64,000 nt of DNA from Brevibacterium daeguense (GTDB lineage: Bacteria; Actinomycetota; Actinomycetes; Actinomycetales; Brevibacteriaceae), in NCBI RefSeq assembly GCF_021729135.1, contig NZ_JAJTWW010000008.1, positions 1 to 64,000 on the forward strand, in the 5' to 3' direction. The number at the start of each line of letters is the position of its first letter. The stretch's first letter is position 1. Under the pieces are notes generated by a model, which made no database searches, was not told where the DNA came from, and worked only from the letters and a program-made list of their open reading frames with translations. Of the stretch, positions 10,381 through 19,810 are shown in pieces. The position numbers were made by a program, and so were the translations under genes.

Positions 10381-10934
10381 CAGGACTCCTTGATCGCGGG
10401 AGCCGGCGTCTGGGCCTCAAGGTCGGCGATGAACCGGTCGACGACGCCAGCCGCTCGGTGCTCGTCCCGCAGGCTCTCGCCGACGATCCGAGAAGCCAGG
10501 TCGGTGGCCAGGCCGCCGACCTCGCCGCGCAGCTCCAGCATCGCGCTCTGGCGCTCGGCCTCGATCTGCGCCTTGGCCTGGCTGATGATGCGCTCGGCCT
10601 CCTCATTGGCGCGCTGCTTCATGTCCGCGACGATCTGCGCGCCCTCTTCCTGAGCCTCGGCACGCAGTCGCGCGGCCTCGGCACGGCCGTCGGCCAGCTG
10701 CTTCTGGTACTCGGCAAGAGCCTTGTCGGCTTCGGCCTGGACCTTCTCAGCCTTCTCGATACCGCCTTCGATGGCCTGTGCACGCTCGTCGAGGATCTCC
10801 CTGAACTTGGGCAGCACGAGCTTCCAGAAGGCGAAGAAGATGATGACGAAGCAGACCGCCGACCAGACGATGTCATAGGTTGCCGGCAGCAGAGGGTTGG
10901 GTGTCTCTGCCGCAAGCACTGTAATCGGGGTCAT
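10380..10934 (-). CDS. atpF: F1Fo ATP synthase subunit b
   Basis: 184 residues. Peripheral stalk: one N-terminal membrane helix (about residues 20-42), then a long charged coiled coil (Ala/Glu/Arg-rich, residues 55-165). The pattern fits a b-subunit dimer. It lies between atpE (18-base gap) and atpH. Confidence 0.96.
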   Translation of the reverse strand: MTPITVLAAETPNPLLPATYDIVWSAVCFVIIFFAFWKLVLPKFREILDERAQAIEGGIEKAEKVQAEADKALAEYQKQLADGRAEAARLRAEAQEEGAQIVADMKQRANEEAERIISQAKAQIEAERQSAMLELRGEVGGLATDLASRIVGESLRDEHRAAGVVDRFIADLEAQTPAPAIKES

Positions 10935-10952
10935 GAGTTTGCTCGTTTCCTA

Positions 10953-11231
<279 letters not shown>

Positions 11232-11276
11232 CTAGCCTTGAGTTGACAGGTCAGTGGTGGTGCGAGGCGCAGCCTC

Positions 11277-12062
11277 TCAGTGGTCCTGAGCGACGCTGAG
11301 CTGAATGTAGGCGGCGGTGAGCAGGGCGAAGACATACGCCTGAAGCACTGCCACCAGGATCTCGAAGAGAGTGAAGGCGAATCCGCCGACGAGGGTGAGT
11401 CCGCCGAAGACCGCGAGCGCGCCGCCGGCCTCGAAGAAGAAGAATTGGGTCGCAGCGAAGCACAGCACGAGCAGCAGGTGGCCGACGAGCATGTTGAACG
11501 TGAGACGAAGTGCGAGGCTGAGCGGCCGGGCGATGAAGGTGGAGATGAACTCGATCGGCGTGACGAGGATGTACATCGCGCCCGGGACTCCGGAGGGGAA
11601 GAGCTGGCTCTTGACGTACTGCCAGCCCCCCTGCGCCTGGATGCCGGCGCCGATCATCACGACGTAGGAGACCACCGCCATGAACAGCGGCATGCCGATG
11701 TTCGCGTTCGGGGAGATGTTGAGGAAGGGGATGATGCCGGTGATGTTCATCGCGAACACAGTCAGGAAGATGACGGCGATGAGCGGGAAGAACCGGTCCC
11801 CGTCCTTCTTGCCCAGCATGTCGTGCGCGATGCCCTTGCGGATGAACTCCAGGATCATCTCACCGACGGACTGCGCGCGGCTCGGCACGAGCTTGGGATT
11901 GCGCATCAGGAACATGAAGACGGCCACGAGCACGACCGCTACGAGGATCCGGATGAGCATGATCCGGTTGAGCTCGAAAGGTGTGCCCTCGAACAGAACT
12001 GCCGGTGGGTAGAACTCCTCGAGGCCAGGGGCGTGGAAGCCTCCCTCGGCTGCAAGAAGCAT
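11277..12062 (-). CDS. atpB: F1Fo ATP synthase subunit a
   Basis: 261 residues from ATG 12062. Multi-spanning proton channel subunit; the essential Arg lies in ALRLTFNMLVGHLLL and the C-terminal helix reads LQAYVFALLTAAYIQLS. The start is uncertain: the ATG at 12062 (MLLAAEGGFHAPGLEEFYP, like homologues) has no Shine-Dalgarno. An AGGAG at 12099-12103 is spaced six bases before an in-frame CTG at 12090-12092, which would add ten residues. The first gene of the ATP synthase cluster proper, after a gap of about 280 bases from atpI. Confidence 0.94.
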   Translation of the reverse strand: MLLAAEGGFHAPGLEEFYPPAVLFEGTPFELNRIMLIRILVAVVLVAVFMFLMRNPKLVPSRAQSVGEMILEFIRKGIAHDMLGKKDGDRFFPLIAVIFLTVFAMNITGIIPFLNISPNANIGMPLFMAVVSYVVMIGAGIQAQGGWQYVKSQLFPSGVPGAMYILVTPIEFISTFIARPLSLALRLTFNMLVGHLLLVLCFAATQFFFFEAGGALAVFGGLTLVGGFAFTLFEILVAVLQAYVFALLTAAYIQLSVAQDH

Positions 12063-12338
12063 TGTCGGTGACAAGGCAGCTGGAGTGAACAGGGCTGTCT
12101 CCTGACGGCTCGGCGGGGCTGGCCGGAACTCGGCCCACCACCGTTGGCGAATACTGACGGGTGCGCGCACACCCCGGGCAGGGCCCGGAAAGTGGTCGGA
12201 TTGCGCTTGAGAAACCACATCGCCGTGTGCTCACACACTACTCAGCGATTCCCCAGATACTCTACCAACCGTAGAGAGTCCCACCAAACCGGAGCGTGCG
12301 CATCCCCGCCCTGGCACTGTGATGTGCGGCTCATTCCG

Positions 12339-12752
12339 TCACTTCTCGTCGATGATCGGCAGCCGGGCCCGCTGCACGGTGAAGACGTCGACGATGAGCG
12401 ACGCGAATGCAGCAACGGCGAGGGTGACGAACAGCACCCACGGATTGTAGAAGTCGAGGTTGCGCAGCCCGGCGGTGAGGGCGATGAGTCCGGCGACCTT
12501 GACGAGGAAGCCGCCGAGCACCGCTCCCGCCATGACGGTCGGCGAGGAGTCGGCCGTGAAGTACATCAGCACCGCGGTGATGGCGAAGAACACGAATGCG
12601 GTGGCAGCGCCGATGAGCGCTCCCCAGACACCGGCCATTCCGGCGGCGAAGACGCCGATGATCGACGCGACCACGGCGATCGCGGCCGTGATGAGCAGAC
12701 CGCGCAGCACGATGCCCCGCATGATCGAGCGCACTGAGTCGTTGGCAGTCAC
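12339..12752 (-). CDS. atpI: AtpI-like small membrane protein
   Basis: 137 residues with four predicted membrane helices (about 15-35, 40-62, 73-95, 100-122). AtpI-type proteins assist c-ring assembly or magnesium supply to ATP synthase; this is family knowledge, and sequence similarity is weak. Position directly before atpB supports the call. GTG at 12752 overlaps the wecA stop (GTGA) and follows AAGGAGG. Confidence 0.75.
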   Translation of the reverse strand: MTANDSVRSIMRGIVLRGLLITAAIAVVASIIGVFAAGMAGVWGALIGAATAFVFFAITAVLMYFTADSSPTVMAGAVLGGFLVKVAGLIALTAGLRNLDFYNPWVLFVTLAVAAFASLIVDVFTVQRARLPIIDEK

Positions 12753-13855
12753 ATTTCCTCCTTGGCCCGGAGCCGGGCCCGCAGCGGGTAGAACGTCAGG
12801 ACAAGAGTCAACGCCACGGCGATCGCGACGATGGTCAGCACCGGCCCCGGCCGGAAGATCAGCAGGCAGACAGTGCCGAACGCGAAGATCGCCGTCCACA
12901 AGTACATGATGAGCACGGCGCGGGCATGCGAGTGGCCGAGGCGCAGCATCCGGTGGTGCAGGTGCTTCGCGTCGGCCGAGAACGGCGACTTGCCGGCGAG
13001 CATTCGCCGGATCACGGCCAGCAGGAGGTCGAGCAGCGGCAGGAACATCACTGCGACCGGCAGAATGATCGGGAGGTAGGCGGCCAGCGCACGCTCGTTG
13101 CTCACCAGCGCCGGGTCGACCTGGCCTGTGACCCTGATCGTGGATGCCGCCAGCAGCAGCCCGATGAGCATCGAACCGGAATCGCCCATGAAGATCCGCG
13201 CGGGATTGAAGTTGTGAGGCAGGAAGCCGATGCAGGCACCCACCAGGACCGAGATGATCAGCGACGCGAGATTGGCGTAGCTGTCAGGGCTGGTGTCGAC
13301 CGCAAGCTGATACGAGTAGACGAAGAACGCGACGCCTCCGATGGCGACCACACCGGCCGCCAGACCGTCGAGGCCGTCGACGAAGTTCACGGCGTTGATC
13401 GTCACGAGCACGACCAGGACGGTGAGCACCACCGACATGCGCGGAGACCCGACGATCACACCGTTGAAGGGGATGGTCAGCAGGGACACGCCGCTGAGCG
13501 CCATGAACCCGGCTGCGAAGGTCTGACCGGCGAGCTTCGACATCCAGTGGAGGTCCCAGATGTCGTCGATCACTCCCAGCAGGCACAGCATCGCCGCTGC
13601 TCCCGCAATCCCGATCACCGAACCCGGCTGGTAGAACAGCTCCTCCAGGAACGGCGTCTGGGAGGCGAAGACCAGCCCTATCATGACGCCGGCGAAGATC
13701 GCGACGCCGCCGAGCCGGGGAGTCGGCACGGAGTGGACGTCCCGCTCCCGCAGCGGCGAGAAGATCAGTCCCCGCTCAGCGATGCGGCGCACCATCGGCG
13801 TGACCAGGTAGGCGGTCAGCGCGGAGATGACGAGGATGAAGAGATAGGCGCGCAC
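12749..13855 (-). CDS. wecA: MraY/WecA-family polyprenyl-phosphate GlcNAc-1-phosphate transferase
   Basis: 368 residues, about eleven transmembrane helices. The enzyme transfers a sugar-1-phosphate from a UDP-sugar to a polyprenyl phosphate at the cytoplasmic face, starting arabinogalactan, teichoic or other wall polymers. Conserved acidic motifs: VIDDIWDL, NAVNFVDGLDGLAAG, and FMGDSGSMLIG; the HLHHRMLRLGHSH loop matches the WecA/Rfe/TagO branch rather than MraY. Which sugar is used is not decidable. GTG at 13855 directly follows the tsaC stop with no gap. Confidence 0.88.
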   Translation of the reverse strand: MRAYLFILVISALTAYLVTPMVRRIAERGLIFSPLRERDVHSVPTPRLGGVAIFAGVMIGLVFASQTPFLEELFYQPGSVIGIAGAAAMLCLLGVIDDIWDLHWMSKLAGQTFAAGFMALSGVSLLTIPFNGVIVGSPRMSVVLTVLVVLVTINAVNFVDGLDGLAAGVVAIGGVAFFVYSYQLAVDTSPDSYANLASLIISVLVGACIGFLPHNFNPARIFMGDSGSMLIGLLLAASTIRVTGQVDPALVSNERALAAYLPIILPVAVMFLPLLDLLLAVIRRMLAGKSPFSADAKHLHHRMLRLGHSHARAVLIMYLWTAIFAFGTVCLLIFRPGPVLTIVAIAVALTLVLTFYPLRARLRAKEEM

Positions 13856-14506
13856 TCAGCCGACCGCATCCACCAGATCATCGACGACGGCGACGAGCTC
13901 GGCGTACCCGATCGGGCCCGAGCGCACGATCCGCGGGGGCACAGCCGTCATGTCGACGATCGTCGAGGCGCTGCCCCCGAGCGCCGGACCGCCGTCGAGG
14001 TAGATCTCGACCGCCTCGCCGAGCATCTCGCGGGCCTCGCCGACGGTCTGCGCCGCTGGTGCTCCGGAGGTATTGGCACTGGAGACCGCGAGCGGCCCCG
14101 TTCGCTCCAGCAGGGCGAGCGCATGTTCGTCGGCGGGCATCCGCACTGCAACGGTGCCGTGGGTGTCCCCGAGGTCCCAGTCGAGGAAGGGCTGGGCGCT
14201 GCAGATGATCGTCAGCGGTCCCGGCCAGAAGCGCTTCGTCAGGGTCAGAATCTGCTCGCTGACGGCATCGGCGATGCCGAGCAGTGTCTCCGGCCTGCCG
14301 ACGAGCACCGGTGGCGGCATGTCACGCCCCCGCCCCTTCGCTGCGAGCAGCTTCTGCACACCCTGCTTCGAGAAGGCGTCGGCGGCGATCCCGTAGACGG
14401 TGTCGGTGGGGATCACGAGCAGACCTCCGCCACCGATGACGCGAGCGCATTCATCGAGGACCAGGTCACGGACTTCCTCATTGCGGACATCGAAGGTGCG
14501 TGGCAT
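13856..14506 (-). CDS. tsaC: L-threonylcarbamoyladenylate synthase (TsaC/Sua5/YwlC)
   Basis: 216 residues, single YrdC domain without the Sua5 extension. Makes threonylcarbamoyl-AMP from Thr, bicarbonate and ATP for t6A37 modification of ANN-decoding tRNAs. Motifs: IPTDTVYGIAADA, the KGRGRDMPPPVLVG loop (usual KxR signature) and SSANTSG. ATG overlaps the prmC stop (TGATG). The rho-prfA-prmC-tsaC arrangement is widespread in actinobacteria and Firmicutes. Confidence 0.94.
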   Translation of the reverse strand: MPRTFDVRNEEVRDLVLDECARVIGGGGLLVIPTDTVYGIAADAFSKQGVQKLLAAKGRGRDMPPPVLVGRPETLLGIADAVSEQILTLTKRFWPGPLTIICSAQPFLDWDLGDTHGTVAVRMPADEHALALLERTGPLAVSSANTSGAPAAQTVGEAREMLGEAVEIYLDGGPALGGSASTIVDMTAVPPRIVRSGPIGYAELVAVVDDLVDAVG

Positions 14507-15399
14507 CAGGTGTCTTCAGCTTCCAGTTCGGCGGAGGTGAAACGATCCCTGCCAGTGTAATCGGCGTGTGTCACCGCACCGCCGAAGCCGCTTGCGGCCA
14601 TGACCTGCCGGACCGGCTCCCCCTGCGACTCGGCATGCTCGATCACGACGAAGCCGCCATGGCGCAGCAGCCGTGCGGCCTGCCCGATCACGACGGAGGG
14701 CATCTCCATGCCGTCCTCTCCCCCGCCGTAGAGCGCGTCCGCGGGGTCGTACCCGGTGACCTCGGGGATGTCGGGCTGGGATGCGACCGGAACGTAGGGC
14801 GGGTTCGACACGACGATGTCGAAGACGCCGAGGTCGGGGAGGTCGCGCACGTCGGCGCTGACGAATTCGCAGGTGCTGCGCTCGGCCGCGATCGAGGGCT
14901 GCAGCGTCGCGAGATTGCGCTCGGCGTAGTCCAGAGCCGCCCGGGAGCGCTCGACGCCCACCACCGAACTGTGCTCGACCTCGGTGGCCAGGGACAGGGC
15001 AAGCGCCCCGGTGCCGGTGCACAGGTCGAGGATCCGAGGGCTGGGCACGCGCGTCCGGCGGAGCCACTCGAGCACGCAGCCGACGAGGAGTTCGGTCTCC
15101 GGCCGGGGGATGAACACGCCCGGGCCGACGGCGAGTTCGAGATAGCGGAACGGCGCGTGCCCGGTGATGTGCTGCAGCGGCTCCCGCCTCACGCGGCGAG
15201 CGACGAGCCGAGAGAACCGCTCGGACACCCCAGACGGCACCCTGGTCCCCCGCAGCGCGTGCAGCGCAACGTCGCTGAGCTGGCAGTCCCAGACGTGGGC
15301 CAGCAGCAGCCGCGCGTCGGTATTGGGCGCGGGCACCCCGGCCGCGCGGAGCCTGTCTGCGGCCGCGCGCAGCAGGACGTCGGTCTCCTCGGCGCTCAC
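14506..15399 (-). CDS. prmC: Peptide chain release factor N5-glutamine methyltransferase
   Basis: 297 residues. Methylates the Gln of the GGQ motif in release factors. The N-terminal helical domain precedes a class I methyltransferase domain: SAM motif DLCTGTGALALSLA and catalytic NPPY (VVSNPPYVP). GTG at 15399 is three bases after the prfA stop, so it is co-translated with its substrate gene. Confidence 0.96.
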   Translation of the reverse strand: MSAEETDVLLRAAADRLRAAGVPAPNTDARLLLAHVWDCQLSDVALHALRGTRVPSGVSERFSRLVARRVRREPLQHITGHAPFRYLELAVGPGVFIPRPETELLVGCVLEWLRRTRVPSPRILDLCTGTGALALSLATEVEHSSVVGVERSRAALDYAERNLATLQPSIAAERSTCEFVSADVRDLPDLGVFDIVVSNPPYVPVASQPDIPEVTGYDPADALYGGGEDGMEMPSVVIGQAARLLRHGGFVVIEHAESQGEPVRQVMAASGFGGAVTHADYTGRDRFTSAELEAEDT

Positions 15400-15402
15400 G
15401 GG

Positions 15403-16497
15403 CTACTGGATCTCGGCCAGCCGCTGTGCTCGATCGGCCGCTCGACAGGATTCGATGACGTCGTCGAGCGCACCGTCCAGGACCTGGTCGAGATTGTGCG
15501 ACTTGAATCCGGTGCGGTGGTCGGCGATCCGGTTCTCCGGGTAGTTGTAGGTCCGGATGCGCTCCGAGCGGTCGACAGTGCGCACCTGAGACCGCCGGAG
15601 GTCGTTCGCCTCGGCGGCGGCCTGCTCGGCCTGGGCCGCGAGCAGGCGTGCCCGCAGCATCCTCATCGCCGCCTCGCGGTTCTGCAGCTGGGACTTCTCG
15701 TTCTGGCAGCTGGCCACGATGCCGGTCGGCAGGTGGGTGATGCGGACGGCCGAGTCGGTGGTGTTGACCGACTGGCCACCCGGACCGGATGAGCGGTACA
15801 CGTCGATCCGGATGTCGGAGTCCGGGATCTCGAGTTCGCCGGGTTCGTCGACCTCGGGAAACACCAGGACACCGGCGGCCGAGGTGTGGATGCGGCCCTG
15901 CGACTCAGTGACCGGGACGCGCTGGACGCGGTGCACACCGCCCTCGAACTTGAGCCAGCCGTAGACGCCGCCGCTGCCGGCCTTGACGGCCATCGTGACG
16001 TTCTTGAAGCCGCCGAGGTCCGAGGCGGTCGAGTCCAGGATCTCAGTGGACCAGCCGCGGTTGTCGGCCCAGCGCTGATACATCCGGAGCAGATCACCGG
16101 CGAACAGAGCGGATTCCTCGCCGCCTTCGCCGGCCTTGATCTCGATGATCGCGTCGCGCGCGTCATCGGGATCCTTGGGGACGAGCAGGTCACGCAACCG
16201 CGCTGCCAGCAGCGAGCGGCGCTCGGCCAGCTCGACAGCCTCAGCTGCGAACGCCTCGTCCTCTTCACCCAGCTCCGAGGCGGTGGCGAGGTCCTCGTCC
16301 ACCGCCCCGAGCTCGTTCCAGCACTGGACGATCAGGTCGAGCTCGGAATAGCGCCGAGTCAGCTTCCTGGCCTGCCCAGGATTCCCGTGCACCGCAGGAT
16401 CCGCCAGCTCCTGCTCCAGCCGCGCGTGCTCATCGAGCAGCATGTGGACGGTCTGGCGGATCGACTCGATATCGGCTGCTGAGTTCCCTGTGCTCAT
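15403..16497 (-). CDS. prfA: Peptide chain release factor 1
   Basis: 364 residues. Reads UAA and UAG. Contains the GGQ catalytic motif ([20 protein letters not shown]) and a PxT-type codon-recognition region ([14 protein letters not shown]). It follows rho with 19 bases between, and precedes prmC, which modifies it. Confidence 0.97.
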   Translation of the reverse strand: MSTGNSAADIESIRQTVHMLLDEHARLEQELADPAVHGNPGQARKLTRRYSELDLIVQCWNELGAVDEDLATASELGEEDEAFAAEAVELAERRSLLAARLRDLLVPKDPDDARDAIIEIKAGEGGEESALFAGDLLRMYQRWADNRGWSTEILDSTASDLGGFKNVTMAVKAGSGGVYGWLKFEGGVHRVQRVPVTESQGRIHTSAAGVLVFPEVDEPGELEIPDSDIRIDVYRSSGPGGQSVNTTDSAVRITHLPTGIVASCQNEKSQLQNREAAMRMLRARLLAAQAEQAAAEANDLRRSQVRTVDRSERIRTYNYPENRIADHRTGFKSHNLDQVLDGALDDVIESCRAADRAQRLAEIQ

Positions 16498-16516
16498 GAC
16501 GCGCGCCGTGCCCCGC

Positions 16517-18577
16517 TCACTCGTCGGAGGCGGATTTCGGCAGCGGGGTCGTCTTCTGCACCTGCATGAGGAACTCCGCGTTCGAGCCGGTCTCCTTGAG
16601 CTTCGACAGGAGGAGCTCCAGCGCCTGCTGCTGCTCGAGTCCGGACAGCACGCGGCGCAGCTTCCACATCACCTTCCGCTCCTCGGGGTGCATGAGGTTC
16701 TCCTCACGACGGGTTCCCGAGGCGTTGACATCGACGGCCGGGTAGATGCGCTTGTCCGCGAGGTGGCGGCTCAGGCGCAGCTCCATGTTGCCGGTGCCCT
16801 TGAACTCCTCGAAGATCACTTCGTCCATCTTGGACCCGGTCTCCACGAGCGCGGTGGCGAGGATGGTCAGCGAGCCGCCGCCCTCGATGTTGCGCGCCGC
16901 GCCGAAGAACCTCTTGGGCGGGTAGAGCGCATTGGCGTCGACGCCGCCGGACAGGATCCGTCCGGAGGCCGGCTGGGCGAGGTTGTAGGCCCGTCCCAGA
17001 CGGGTGATGCTGTCGAGCAGCAGGACCACGTCCGTACCCAGTTCGACCAGACGCTTGGCACGCTCGATGGCGAGCTCGGCGATCGTGGTGTGGTCTTCGG
17101 CCGGCCGGTCGAAGGTCGAATGGATGACCTCGCCCTGGACAGCGCGCTGCATCTCGGTGACTTCCTCGGGGCGCTCGTCGACCAGCACCACCATGAGGTG
17201 GACCTCGGGATTGTTGGCCGTGATCGCATTCGAGATCTGCTGCATGATCGAGGTCTTGCCGGCCTTGGCCGGGGACACGATCAGGCCGCGCTGGCCCTTG
17301 CCGATCGGTGCCACGAGGTCGATGATGCGGGTCGAGATCTGCTTCGAGGTGGTCTCCATCCGCAGGCGCTCCTGCGGGTACAGCGGAGTGAGCTTGGAGA
17401 ACTCGACACGGCGCTTGGCGTCTTCCACGGACAGGCCGCTGACGGAGTCGAGGCGCACCAGGGCATCGAACTTCTCCCGCTTGCTCGTGCGCTGCTCGCC
17501 GTCGCGGGACTGCCGGATGGCGCCGACGATCGCGTCGCCCTTGCGCAGTCCGTGCTTCTTGACCATGTTTGCCGAGACGTAGACATCGTCCGGGCCGGGC
17601 AGATAGCCGGAGGTGCGGAGGAACGCGTAGTTGTCGTGCACGTCGAGGATTCCGCCGACGGGAATCAGCACGTCATCCGGACGCAGCTCCGGCTCGTCGA
17701 ACTCGCCCCGGCCGCGGCGCTTGCGGTCGCGACCGCGATTACGGCTGCGACGGTCGTTGTCCCGGCCACCGGCGCGGTTGTCGAATTGCCGGTTGTCGCC
17801 CTGCCGATTGTCGGCCTGCCGATTGTCGCCCTGGCGGTTGTCGGCCTGGCGGTTGTCGCCACCCCGATTCTGTCGGGTGTCACCCTGACGGCTGTCACCG
17901 CCGCGATCCTGACGATTGTCACCCTGACGGCTGTCACCGCCGCGTCCCTGTCGGTCGTCACGGCCGTTGCTGCTGTCTCGCGTGTCGCCTCCTCGGCCTT
18001 CGGCGCCGCGGGAGTCGCCACCGCGGGCTTCACCCTGCTGGCGCGCTGGCTGCCCGTCGGCCTGTGCCGGCGGGGTGGCAGCACCCGATGCGTCGTCGGA
18101 CTGGGCGTCGTTGCCGCCGCGACGACGTGTCACCTGGCGCTGGCCGTCCGCCGAGGTGCGGGCGGCTGCCTGTGCGCCGGAATCGGCACCCTGGCCCTGG
18201 TCAGGGGCAGGAGCGGCGGTGCTGGGCGCAGAATCTGAGCCTGCCGGAGCGGAGGCAGCAGGAGCAGAGGCAGAGGCAACGCCTGCGGATCCGGCGGATG
18301 CCGAAGCACCGTCGGTCTGCGACGACCGGGCTTCCTCGGTGGGCTGGCCCGAGGCTGTGCGGCGGCTTCTGGTGCGAGGCTGCGCCGGAGCATCAGCGGT
18401 CGGGGCAATGCCGCCGCCCGTCCGGGCGGTCTGAATGGCGTCGATGAGCTCGCTCTTGCGAAGACGGCGGTATCCCTTGATACCCAGACCCGCTGCCATT
18501 TCCTGAAGCTGGGGCAGCCGCAGGGCGCTGAGGCTTCCCGAGCGGGCAGCGGAGTCATGTGTCGTGGTCTCGGTCAC
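16517..18577 (-). CDS. rho: Transcription termination factor Rho with long disordered insertion
   Basis: 686 residues against 419 in E. coli. Rho is a hexameric RNA helicase that ends transcription. N-terminal Rho_N helices (residues 15-55) are followed by a disordered region of about 220 residues. It starts Ala/Ser/Pro-rich, then becomes Arg/Gly/Asp/Asn/Gln-rich with 5-residue units such as RQGDN and RQADN, and ends in an Arg-rich [13 protein letters not shown] patch. The cold-shock-like RNA-binding domain follows, then the ATPase core with P-loop PAKAGKT near residue 440 and [16 protein letters not shown] at 18577 follows GAGAAGGAAC; an upstream ATG has no such site. Confidence 0.96.
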   Translation of the reverse strand: MTETTTHDSAARSGSLSALRLPQLQEMAAGLGIKGYRRLRKSELIDAIQTARTGGGIAPTADAPAQPRTRSRRTASGQPTEEARSSQTDGASASAGSAGVASASAPAASAPAGSDSAPSTAAPAPDQGQGADSGAQAAARTSADGQRQVTRRRGGNDAQSDDASGAATPPAQADGQPARQQGEARGGDSRGAEGRGGDTRDSSNGRDDRQGRGGDSRQGDNRQDRGGDSRQGDTRQNRGGDNRQADNRQGDNRQADNRQGDNRQFDNRAGGRDNDRRSRNRGRDRKRRGRGEFDEPELRPDDVLIPVGGILDVHDNYAFLRTSGYLPGPDDVYVSANMVKKHGLRKGDAIVGAIRQSRDGEQRTSKREKFDALVRLDSVSGLSVEDAKRRVEFSKLTPLYPQERLRMETTSKQISTRIIDLVAPIGKGQRGLIVSPAKAGKTSIMQQISNAITANNPEVHLMVVLVDERPEEVTEMQRAVQGEVIHSTFDRPAEDHTTIAELAIERAKRLVELGTDVVLLLDSITRLGRAYNLAQPASGRILSGGVDANALYPPKRFFGAARNIEGGGSLTILATALVETGSKMDEVIFEEFKGTGNMELRLSRHLADKRIYPAVDVNASGTRREENLMHPEERKVMWKLRRVLSGLEQQQALELLLSKLKETGSNAEFLMQVQKTTPLPKSASDE
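17755..17945. repeat. 15- to 27-bp tandem repeats inside rho
   Basis: DNA repeats alternating GGTTGTCGCCCTG / GGTTGTCGGCCTG-type units (period 15), passing into longer units (TGACGGCTGTCACCGCCGCG). They encode the [18 protein letters not shown] repeats of the Rho insertion domain. Length variation between strains is likely. Confidence 0.8.
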
Positions 18578-18840
18578 GAAGGTTCCTTCTCCCTCGTTTG
18601 GCTGCAGCGAAGAGAACGTGGATTCTGCAGCGATGGACTGCACGCCTGAAAATCACGTGCTTTCTCAAATGAAGTACCTGAACAGCCCACGATGTGGGGT
18701 GCGGTACGAAGAATGCTCCCGGCGAATCCGCGTCGAGCAGAGGGATCGAACCCGAGGATTCGAATACACCCGACTTCTCGGAGGGAACGCCTCAAGCCTA
18801 CATCCCTCGCGGCTCAGACGCTAATCGAATGACCCGGAGT
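18578..18840. other. rho 5' leader, gene-free
   Basis: About 260 bases between the rho start and the thrB terminator carry no credible coding region. On the minus strand this is the rho leader. It includes a CACATCGTGGG-type small hairpin and a GGGTTCGATCCC sequence resembling a tRNA T-loop, but no full tRNA. A long rho leader fits the known autoregulation of rho in other bacteria. Confidence 0.5.
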
Positions 18841-18863
18841 GTTCGAACGGACTCAGTTCGAAC
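18841..18863 (-). terminator. Hairpin terminator after thrB
   Basis: GTTCGAAC at 18841-18848 and 18856-18863 form an 8-bp stem with a 7-base loop, 11 bases past the thrB stop. It separates the threonine operon from rho. Confidence 0.55.
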
Positions 18864-18874
18864 CGATCGGGCTC

Positions 18875-19810
18875 TCAGGCCATTTCGGTGACGGTGGTGG
18901 TGACTCCGGCGTCCGCGATCACGGTGTCGATGATCCGGACGTCATCGTCTCCGAGCACGGTCCTCACCCGCCGGACCAGGTCCGCTCCGGTCCCCAGCAC
19001 CGCTATGGTCGGGCCGGCCCCGGAGACGACCGCGGCGAGGCCTGCCGCCCGAAGAGCGTCGACGCGCTCCAGCGAGTCGACCATCGCCGGTCGCCGGTAG
19101 TTCTGATGCAGGCGGTCCACGGTCGCCTCGAGCAGCAGACTGGGATCATGCGAGATCGCGTGGACGAAGAGGCCGGCGACCGCGGAGTTGGCTGCCGCCT
19201 CGGCGTGCGGGATAGTGTCCGGCAGCAGAGCCCGGGCAACTGCGGTGTCGAGGCGCGTTTCGGGCACGGCGAGGACCACTCGCAGCTCTGGGGCGACGGG
19301 CACGGACACGGACTGTGCCGCTCCCCCGATGTTGGTGAAGCTGATCGTCACGCCGCCGAACAGGGCCGGCGCGGCATTGTCCGGATGGCCCTCGTAGCGC
19401 GTAGCCCAGGCGAGCTTCGTGCCGGCACTGGCCTCGGGCATTCCGGCAGCGCAGCTGAGGGCGTCCGCGATCGCGATGCCCGCGACCACCGCCGACGCGG
19501 ACGACCCCATTCCTCGCGACTGGGGGATCACATTTGTGCACGCCAGAGTCATCCGCCTGCCCACGTCGAGCCCGCGGGAGACGAGGATCTCCCGGGCGAC
19601 CCGGTGGATCAGGTGGTCCGCTCCGGAGGGCAGTGCGTCGGCGCCCTCGCCAGTCACGGTCACGCAGGCCTCGGGGTCGACCGGTTCGGCGGAGATCCGC
19701 GCGTGCACCGAGTCGCGGAAGTCGAGCGCCATTCCGAAGCTGTCGTACCCTGCGCCCAGATTCGCCGAGGTGGCAGGCACCTCCACCTCGACCTCGAGGC
19801 CGGCGAGCAT
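18875..19810 (-). CDS. thrB: Homoserine kinase
   Basis: 311 residues, GHMP kinase family. Phosphorylates homoserine before threonine synthase. The ATP-binding loop PQSRGMGSSASAVVAG is at residues 96-111, and the C-terminal GAGPTIAVLG motif is present. ATG at 19810 follows GGAGGGG and overlaps the thrC stop (TGATG). Last gene of argS-lysA-hom-thrC-thrB. Confidence 0.96.
   Translation of the reverse strand: MLAGLEVEVEVPATSANLGAGYDSFGMALDFRDSVHARISAEPVDPEACVTVTGEGADALPSGADHLIHRVAREILVSRGLDVGRRMTLACTNVIPQSRGMGSSASAVVAGIAIADALSCAAGMPEASAGTKLAWATRYEGHPDNAAPALFGGVTISFTNIGGAAQSVSVPVAPELRVVLAVPETRLDTAVARALLPDTIPHAEAAANSAVAGLFVHAISHDPSLLLEATVDRLHQNYRRPAMVDSLERVDALRAAGLAAVVSGAGPTIAVLGTGADLVRRVRTVLGDDDVRIIDTVIADAGVTTTVTEMA

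Noticed and set aside
17755-17945. CRISPR-like array
   Set aside because: The regular repeats have no unique spacers and encode the disordered part of Rho in frame.
16442-18238. Plus-strand frame opposite rho with a hydrophobic Val/Ala/Leu repeat that looks like membrane helices
   Set aside because: The pattern is produced by reading the [10 protein letters not shown] repeat DNA backwards; rho itself is certain.
18720-18770. tRNA T-loop-like GGGTTCGATCCC in the rho leader
   Set aside because: Only a three-pair stem forms and no acceptor, D or anticodon arm can be built around it.
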